The position numbers were made by a program, and so were the translations under genes. Below, piece by piece: positions 31,707-35,237 of a DNA stretch of 35,237 bases. Location: contig JABDEH010000006.1 in the NCBI GenBank assembly GCA_013287215.1, forward strand, positions 1 through 35,237, in the 5' to 3' direction. How positions within the stretch are numbered: the first letter of the stretch is position 1; the number at the start of each line of letters is the position of its first letter. The DNA is from Chlamydiota bacterium (GTDB lineage: Bacteria > Chlamydiota > Chlamydiia > Chlamydiales > Rhabdochlamydiaceae). A model generated the notes under the pieces. The model was not told where the DNA came from, ran no database searches, and saw only the letters and a program-made list of their open reading frames with translations.

Positions 31707-32504
31707 GTGAATTTAATGGACACCTCAGAACTCACCTTTGTCGCCGTCCAAGCCGCCCGTAGAGCCGGAGAGATCCTCAAAAAAGGCTTCGGCACCAGCT
31801 TCAAGATTTCCTCCAAGCCCGGCCGCCAAAATCTCGTCACCGAGTATGACAAATCCTCTGAAGCAGCCATCAAGAGCATCATCCTCGACGCCTTTCCCAC
31901 CCACGCCATTTTGGCCGAAGAGAGCGGCGCGCAAGGCAAGGGCCCTGTCCAGTGGGTCGTCGATCCCTTGGACGGCACAGTCAATTTCGCTCACAACATC
32001 CCGATCTTTTCCGTGAGCATCGCCGCCTGCGTCGACAACAAACTCGTCACCGGCGTCGTCTTCGCCCCCCTGCTCGATGAACTCTTTATCGCCCAAGCTG
32101 GACAAGGCGCCTACCTCAACGATGTCCGCCTCCATGTCACACCAACCTCCACCCTAGACACTGCCATCCTAGCGACAGGGTTTCCCTATAACGTCGATGA
32201 AAACCCCCTCCACTGCATCGACACCTTTGACCACATGACGCGGCAAGGCATCCCCATCCGGCGCCTCGGCTCCGCCGCCATCGACCTCGCCTACGTCGCC
32301 GCCGGCAGATTTGACGCCTACTGGGAAGTCTCTTTAGAGCCTTGGGACCTTGCCGCCGGAAAACTCCTCGTTCAGGAAGCCGGCGGACGCGTGAGCCACT
32401 ACGACGGTTCTGAGCGCGACCTCTTCAACAGTAAAACAGTGCTTGCTTCCAATGGCATTCTTCATGATCATATGATCAAAGAACTGGAGAAATCATGTCG
32501 CTGA
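31707..32504 (+). CDS. suhB: Inositol-monophosphatase-family phosphatase (SuhB-like)
   Basis: The 265-residue Mg-dependent phosphatase has AEESGAQG (metal-ligand Glu pair, ~71-72), WVVDPLDGTVNFAHNIP (~83-99, DPLDGT motif) and WDLAAGKLLVQEAGG near residue 212. This is the inositol monophosphatase/SuhB/CysQ superfamily; substrate may be inositol phosphate, 3'-phosphoadenosine phosphate or a sugar phosphate. The GTG start at 31707 has GGAGA six bases upstream; an ATG at 31716 is the alternative. It overlaps folD by 10 bases, forming a two-gene operon. Confidence 0.88.
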   Translation: MNLMDTSELTFVAVQAARRAGEILKKGFGTSFKISSKPGRQNLVTEYDKSSEAAIKSIILDAFPTHAILAEESGAQGKGPVQWVVDPLDGTVNFAHNIPIFSVSIAACVDNKLVTGVVFAPLLDELFIAQAGQGAYLNDVRLHVTPTSTLDTAILATGFPYNVDENPLHCIDTFDHMTRQGIPIRRLGSAAIDLAYVAAGRFDAYWEVSLEPWDLAAGKLLVQEAGGRVSHYDGSERDLFNSKTVLASNGILHDHMIKELEKSCR

Positions 32505-33349
32505 TCGACGGCAAAGCCATCGCCAAAGAGATCGAAGCCGAGGTCGCCACCTTTGTGGCCAGCCTGGAAGGGAGAAAACCGGGCCTCGCGTTTGTCCTCG
32601 TCGGACAAAATCCCGCCTCGCGCACCTACATCAACGCCAAGAAAAAGAGCTGCGCCCGAGTTGGCATCCTCTCTTTCGACAGAGAGTTTCCCGAGACAAT
32701 CATCCAAACACAGCTCATCCGCGAGATCGAACTCCTCAACCAAAATTCCCAAGTCGACGCCATCCTCATCCAGCAGCCGCTCCCGTCACACCTGCACGTC
32801 GGCAACATTATGAGCTGCGTCTCGGTCCACAAAGACGTCGACGGATTTCACCCCTACAACGTCGGCTGCCTCCTCCTCGGCGAAAAAGGGCTCATCCCTT
32901 GCACACCCCGCGGCATCCAGTACCTCCTTGAAACCTCCAATATCCCCGTTGCCGGCAAGCACGTCATCATCGTCGGCCGCAGCAACATCGTTGGCAAACC
33001 GCTCGCCGCCCTCCTCATGCAAAAACATCCCGGCTGCAACGCCACCGTGACAGTCGCCCATAGCCGTACCGAAAACCTCAAAACCCTCTGCCTCACCGCT
33101 GATATCCTCGTCGCCGCTACCGGGCACCCGCACCTCATCACCAAAGACATGGTGAAAAAAGGAGCCGCCGTCATCGATGTCGGCATCAACCGCGTCGAAG
33201 GGCGCATCGTCGGCGACGTCGACTTCCACAGCGTCTCCGCTGTTGCCTCCCACATCACCCCCGTGCCCGGCGGCGTCGGCCCCATGACCATCGCCATGCT
33301 CCTTTCCAACACGATTCTCTGCTACAAGCATCATATTAAGGTGGGCTAG
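32495..33349 (+). CDS. folD: Bifunctional methylenetetrahydrofolate dehydrogenase/cyclohydrolase
   Basis: The 284-residue enzyme interconverts 5,10-methylene- and 10-formyl-tetrahydrofolate with NADP. It shows SRTYINAKKKSCARVGI with catalytic Lys, VDAILIQQPLPSHL, KDVDGFHPYNVG, CTPRGI, the NADP-binding VIIVGRSNIVGKPLAALL and the C-terminal PVPGGVGPMTIAMLLSNT. GGAG lies seven bases before the ATG. Length is normal. It is coupled to the upstream phosphatase gene and supplies formyl groups for purine and initiator tRNA. Confidence 0.97.
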   Translation: MSLIDGKAIAKEIEAEVATFVASLEGRKPGLAFVLVGQNPASRTYINAKKKSCARVGILSFDREFPETIIQTQLIREIELLNQNSQVDAILIQQPLPSHLHVGNIMSCVSVHKDVDGFHPYNVGCLLLGEKGLIPCTPRGIQYLLETSNIPVAGKHVIIVGRSNIVGKPLAALLMQKHPGCNATVTVAHSRTENLKTLCLTADILVAATGHPHLITKDMVKKGAAVIDVGINRVEGRIVGDVDFHSVSAVASHITPVPGGVGPMTIAMLLSNTILCYKHHIKVG

Positions 33350-33432
33350 CAAACGTCCATGGCGTGCATGAACATCTCAAAGATCCCCAAGTAAAATCGT
33401 CTATAAGAGATCTGTTACAATGATACTCCGAT

Positions 33433-33759
33433 TCAAATCACAGATCTTTTTGTACGACTGATCGAGCGTCTAGTTCTGCTTTTTGGCCTAATGAGCGATT
33501 GGACATTAAATTTCTTATTTCTCAGGGACCACAAATCCATTGCCATTTGAGCATTCAGCCAAAAATCGGGAGTCGTATTGAAGGCAGCAGCGAATTTGGT
33601 TGCCATTTCAGGTGTGACACTGGCCCTTTCGTTGATGATCCGATTAATGACCTTGTAATCGCAACCCAGATGTTTTGCCAATTCTGCTTGGCTGATACCA
33701 AGAGGCTTCAAAAACTCTTCAACAAGAATTTCTCCGGGCGAGGTTGGTTTTCTTTGCAT
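33433..33759 (-). CDS. higA: HigA-type antitoxin
   Basis: The 108-residue protein has the XRE helix-turn-helix layout of HigA: SPGEILVEEFLKPLGISQAE, LAKHLGCDYKVINRIINERA, VTPEMATKFAAAFNTTPDFW (residues ~7-66), then a basic tail rich in Arg/Lys/Ser (RPKSRTRRSISRTKRSVI) that is unusual for HigA. AGAGGA precedes the ATG at 33759. It lies 17 bp after higB, the reversed toxin-first order typical of HigBA. It should bind the palindrome upstream of higB and repress the operon. Confidence 0.9.
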   Translation of the reverse strand: MQRKPTSPGEILVEEFLKPLGISQAELAKHLGCDYKVINRIINERASVTPEMATKFAAAFNTTPDFWLNAQMAMDLWSLRNKKFNVQSLIRPKSRTRRSISRTKRSVI

Positions 33760-33776
33760 ATATTATCCTCTTTCTT

Positions 33777-34064
33777 CTAATGGTAGTCTACAATTCGCAC
33801 ATCGTAAGGATGCGTGCTCCACTTGAACACGATACGCCACTGGTCATTTATCCTAATACTATAATAGCCAATTAAATTTCCTGATAAACTCTCAAGACGA
33901 TTATTGGGAGGGCTAAGCAAGTCTTGAAGTTCCTTGGCGTAGTCCAACATGTCAAGCTTTCGCCTAACCACTTTTCCTACACCCGCCCAACCCTTTTTGC
34001 GGGGTAGAGTACCCTTGACGAAAAAATTCTCAGCACTCTCATCGCCAAACGAACCGATCGCCAT
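33777..34064 (-). CDS. higB: HigB-type ribonuclease toxin
   Basis: The 95-residue protein is a RelE-fold toxin of the HigB group: MAIGSFGDESAENFFVKGTL, RKLDMLDYAKELQDLLSPP, NRLESLSGNLIGYYSIRIND and QWRIVFKW, with the family IxxNxQWRIxF motif near residues 75-83. HigB cleaves mRNA in the ribosome A site. ATG 34064 was chosen because it opens the fold, has GGA six bases upstream and follows a promoter at 34086-34114; the frame is open further back into non-coding DNA. Followed by higA. Confidence 0.9.
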   Translation of the reverse strand: MAIGSFGDESAENFFVKGTLPRKKGWAGVGKVVRRKLDMLDYAKELQDLLSPPNNRLESLSGNLIGYYSIRINDQWRIVFKWSTHPYDVRIVDYH

Positions 34065-34084
34065 ATTTTTTCCAAGTAAGACAC

Positions 34085-34114
34085 CAATATACCTCGTCGA
34101 GGTATATTGAACAA
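34085..34114 (-). promoter_or_regulatory. higBA promoter with embedded palindromic operator
   Basis: On the minus strand TTGTTC (34109-34114) and TATATT (34086-34091) form a promoter with a 17-bp spacer. A perfect palindrome with arms CAATATACCTCG (34085-34096) and CGAGGTATATTG (34098-34109) covers the spacer and -10 box exactly, so HigA binding would block RNA polymerase. Predicted start is about 15-20 bp before the higB ATG. Confidence 0.8.
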
Positions 34115-34232
34115 TGTTAATTTTATCACATCTAAGGCCGATTCGACATGAGGCGCAAGTAAACCATGTCGTTTCTTGTCTTGACCATGGACAGGATGAC
34201 AAAAACATCCATTCTCATCCTCCATATCTTGC

Positions 34233-34466
34233 CTATCTTGTAACCTCTTCTCCTAAATCGGTGCTGCAGCGATAGTTCTTTGCGACAAATGCGCGATTGG
34301 CAGGGGTATTATGATGAGGCTGAGACCATTCTTGCAAAACATGGATGAAAAATCTTCTTGAGACCTGGGAAACACTGCACAAATCTTTGATGCCTAGCTT
34401 CGAGGTGATCGCAGATAATGGCTTCGTGTTCAATCTACTGATGTAGTCCACTCCATTTACAGACAT
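34233..34466 (-). CDS. Short F-box-like protein
   Basis: The 77-residue protein has KPLSAITSKLGIKDLCSVSQ followed by VSRRFFIHVLQEW (residues ~15-47), which fits the F-box pattern LP-x4-I-x4-DL-x4-VSRxF. F-box domains recruit SCF ubiquitin ligases in eukaryotes and occur in effectors of amoeba-associated bacteria, including environmental chlamydiae. Here only the F-box and about 30 residues remain, with no substrate-binding repeat, so this may be a truncated gene or a minimal effector. GGAGG six bases before the ATG at 34466 supports translation. No signal peptide. Confidence 0.6.
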   Translation of the reverse strand: MSVNGVDYISRLNTKPLSAITSKLGIKDLCSVSQVSRRFFIHVLQEWSQPHHNTPANRAFVAKNYRCSTDLGEEVTR

Positions 34467-34528
34467 CGCAAACCTCCATTATTTGATTTTTTTCGCATTG
34501 AGATTACAAGGGAGCTGGAATTGAAGAA

Positions 34529-34614
34529 CTCGTCCCTCAAGGGACGAGATTCTCCGACGGTTTAAGGATTCTTGCCATAAGACAGCCCGCCTAACCCGCC
34601 CCTGAAGGGGCAGG
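34529..34614. repeat. Two C/G palindromes resembling IS200/IS605-derived sequence
   Basis: CTCGTCCCTCAAGGGACGAG (34529-34548) is a near-perfect hairpin, and 34595-34614 (CCCGCCCCTGAAGGGGCAGG) is a related one with a single mismatch. Their CCCT-(A/T)-AGGG cores resemble the palindromes at 10329-10428. Pairs like this are common downstream of IS200/IS605-type transposon genes, but no transposase is present here. Confidence 0.5.
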
Positions 34615-34692
34615 ATTGCGGCGAGCGCACCGTTCAAAACAACAATAAAAAATCTATACCGCTGGTTTTGCTGCTTGGAGTACGAGTTTGAG

Positions 34693-34721
34693 TTTTCAAA
34701 GAAACTGAAAATCGTTATACA
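34693..34721 (+). promoter_or_regulatory. Promoter giving a leaderless SET-domain mRNA
   Basis: TTTTCA (34693-34698) and TATACA (34716-34721) with a 17-bp spacer place the transcription start at about 34728, the A of the start codon. No Shine-Dalgarno precedes that ATG. Confidence 0.5.
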
Positions 34722-34727
34722 AAAACT

Positions 34728-35237
34728 ATGTCTGCAACAATTCCTAAAGGCTGGCCTAAGCGCGCAACCTATTCCAAAGAGCCTGTGGCCCCGGAAATGA
34801 ACCTCGCAATCCTGCGCGATTTTCTCAGCACCGGCAACCCCGAAGACCTGCACAAAACGTCTCCTCTCATTGAAACCCAATCGGTCCACCCCGACATCCG
34901 CATCAAAAAACTATCCCCATCGCACCCCTTGGGCCGGAAAAGAACCCTAAACGGCCATGCCAACTACGGCATCTTTGCGGAACAAGCGATCCCCGCTCAC
35001 TCGGAAATCGGAGAATACGTCGGGGAGATCTACCTCTATCTCGCCAGTCCTGAAGCATCGGTCCAAACCGTCTTTGCAGGGCTCCCCTTCTCTGAGTACC
35101 GCTGGATGATCCAGGCGAACCATCTCTTTTTGGCCATCGATGGGCAGAGCATCGCCAATGAGATGGCCCTCATCAATGATTATCGAAACCTTGCCGCACA
35201 ATCCAATGTGGCCATGCAGCCGATCATTCACAAAGGA
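34728..35237 (+). CDS. SET-domain protein, 3' end outside the window
   Basis: The frame from ATG 34728 stays open for 170 codons to the window edge, so the gene is partial. It has NYGIFAEQAIPAHSEIGEYV then GEIYL (~84-108), the SET-N segment G-x-G/F-A...GEYxGE, and later MALINDYRNLAAQSNV (~147-162), which corresponds to the FINHxxxPN cofactor-binding motif with changes. SET enzymes methylate lysine using S-adenosylmethionine; chlamydial SET proteins act on bacterial histone-like proteins or host targets. The remaining SET-C part is missing. No signal peptide. Alteration of NH to ND in the motif leaves activity uncertain. Confidence 0.75.
   Translation, partial: MSATIPKGWPKRATYSKEPVAPEMNLAILRDFLSTGNPEDLHKTSPLIETQSVHPDIRIKKLSPSHPLGRKRTLNGHANYGIFAEQAIPAHSEIGEYVGEIYLYLASPEASVQTVFAGLPFSEYRWMIQANHLFLAIDGQSIANEMALINDYRNLAAQSNVAMQPIIHKG

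Overview
The window reads as a piece of a chromosome from the phylum Chlamydiota, most likely an 'environmental' (amoeba- or arthropod-associated) chlamydia rather than a Chlamydiaceae pathogen. The basis is gene order and family content: pyrG-yqgF-...-zwf-(opcA)-pgl, rpmG followed by a LolC/E-type permease and LolD, a long PPi-dependent phosphofructokinase, folD, tsaD, plus eukaryote-like or effector-like families (two ankyrin proteins, an F-box-like protein, a SET-domain protein) and a Legionella/Lpg1974-type outer-membrane porin. Genus cannot be fixed from the sequence alone. Conserved genes are visibly GC-rich at third positions, while accessory genes and intergenic stretches are AT-rich, so the window is a mosaic.

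Layout. 1-317 has no gene, only two terminator-like hairpins. 318-1478 is a GT28/MGDG-synthase-like glycosyltransferase. 1681-3735 holds three unrecognised genes in a row (coiled-coil protein, Gly/Ala-rich protein, and a kinase-like protein with membrane segments whose 5' end carries an apparent frameshift). 3765-4293 is a DUF2442/DUF4160 pair. 4452-8284 is a minus-strand metabolic block: aldo/keto reductase, pterin-4a-carbinolamine dehydratase, metallo-beta-lactamase-fold hydrolase, PPi-phosphofructokinase. 8391-10312 is an AbiEi/AbiEii toxin-antitoxin operon with an elaborate 400-bp upstream region of palindromes. 10717-20003 on the plus strand has a large helical-repeat protein, pyrG, yqgF, two paralogous ankyrin genes, and the oxidative pentose phosphate genes zwf-opcA-pgl. 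20202-23012 is accessory: an apparently orphan HicB-like regulator, an ATPase of the DUF234 group under two 34-bp palindromes, a small membrane protein, and a protein made of a duplicated domain. 23220-25370 is tsaD convergent with the porin. 25480-30926 is a compact plus-strand run: rpmG, LolC/E-type permease, lolD, UDP-glucose dehydrogenase, farnesyl-diphosphate synthase, an MreD-like membrane protein. 31014-31509 is BrnT/BrnA; 31707-33349 is an inositol-monophosphatase-family gene and folD; 33433-34064 is HigB/HigA with a palindromic operator in its promoter; then comes a small F-box-like gene, an IS200/IS605-like palindrome cluster, and a SET-domain gene cut by the right edge.

How it fits together. 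The housekeeping blocks cover nucleotide supply (CTP synthase), NADPH generation (zwf, opcA, pgl), glycolysis with PPi (pfp), folate one-carbon metabolism (folD), tRNA t6A synthesis (tsaD), lipoprotein export (Lol), and isoprenoid and cell-shape functions. Between these blocks sit five or six toxin-antitoxin or regulator-ATPase modules, several with their own palindromic operators, and short repeats of two families (CGCAAAG/CAGAG-type repeats and C/G-rich palindromes). The most interesting undescribed candidates are the three-gene cluster at 1681-3735, the ATPase under twin 34-bp palindromes, the AbiE operon whose toxin has an extra C-terminal domain, and the F-box-like/SET pair at the right end.
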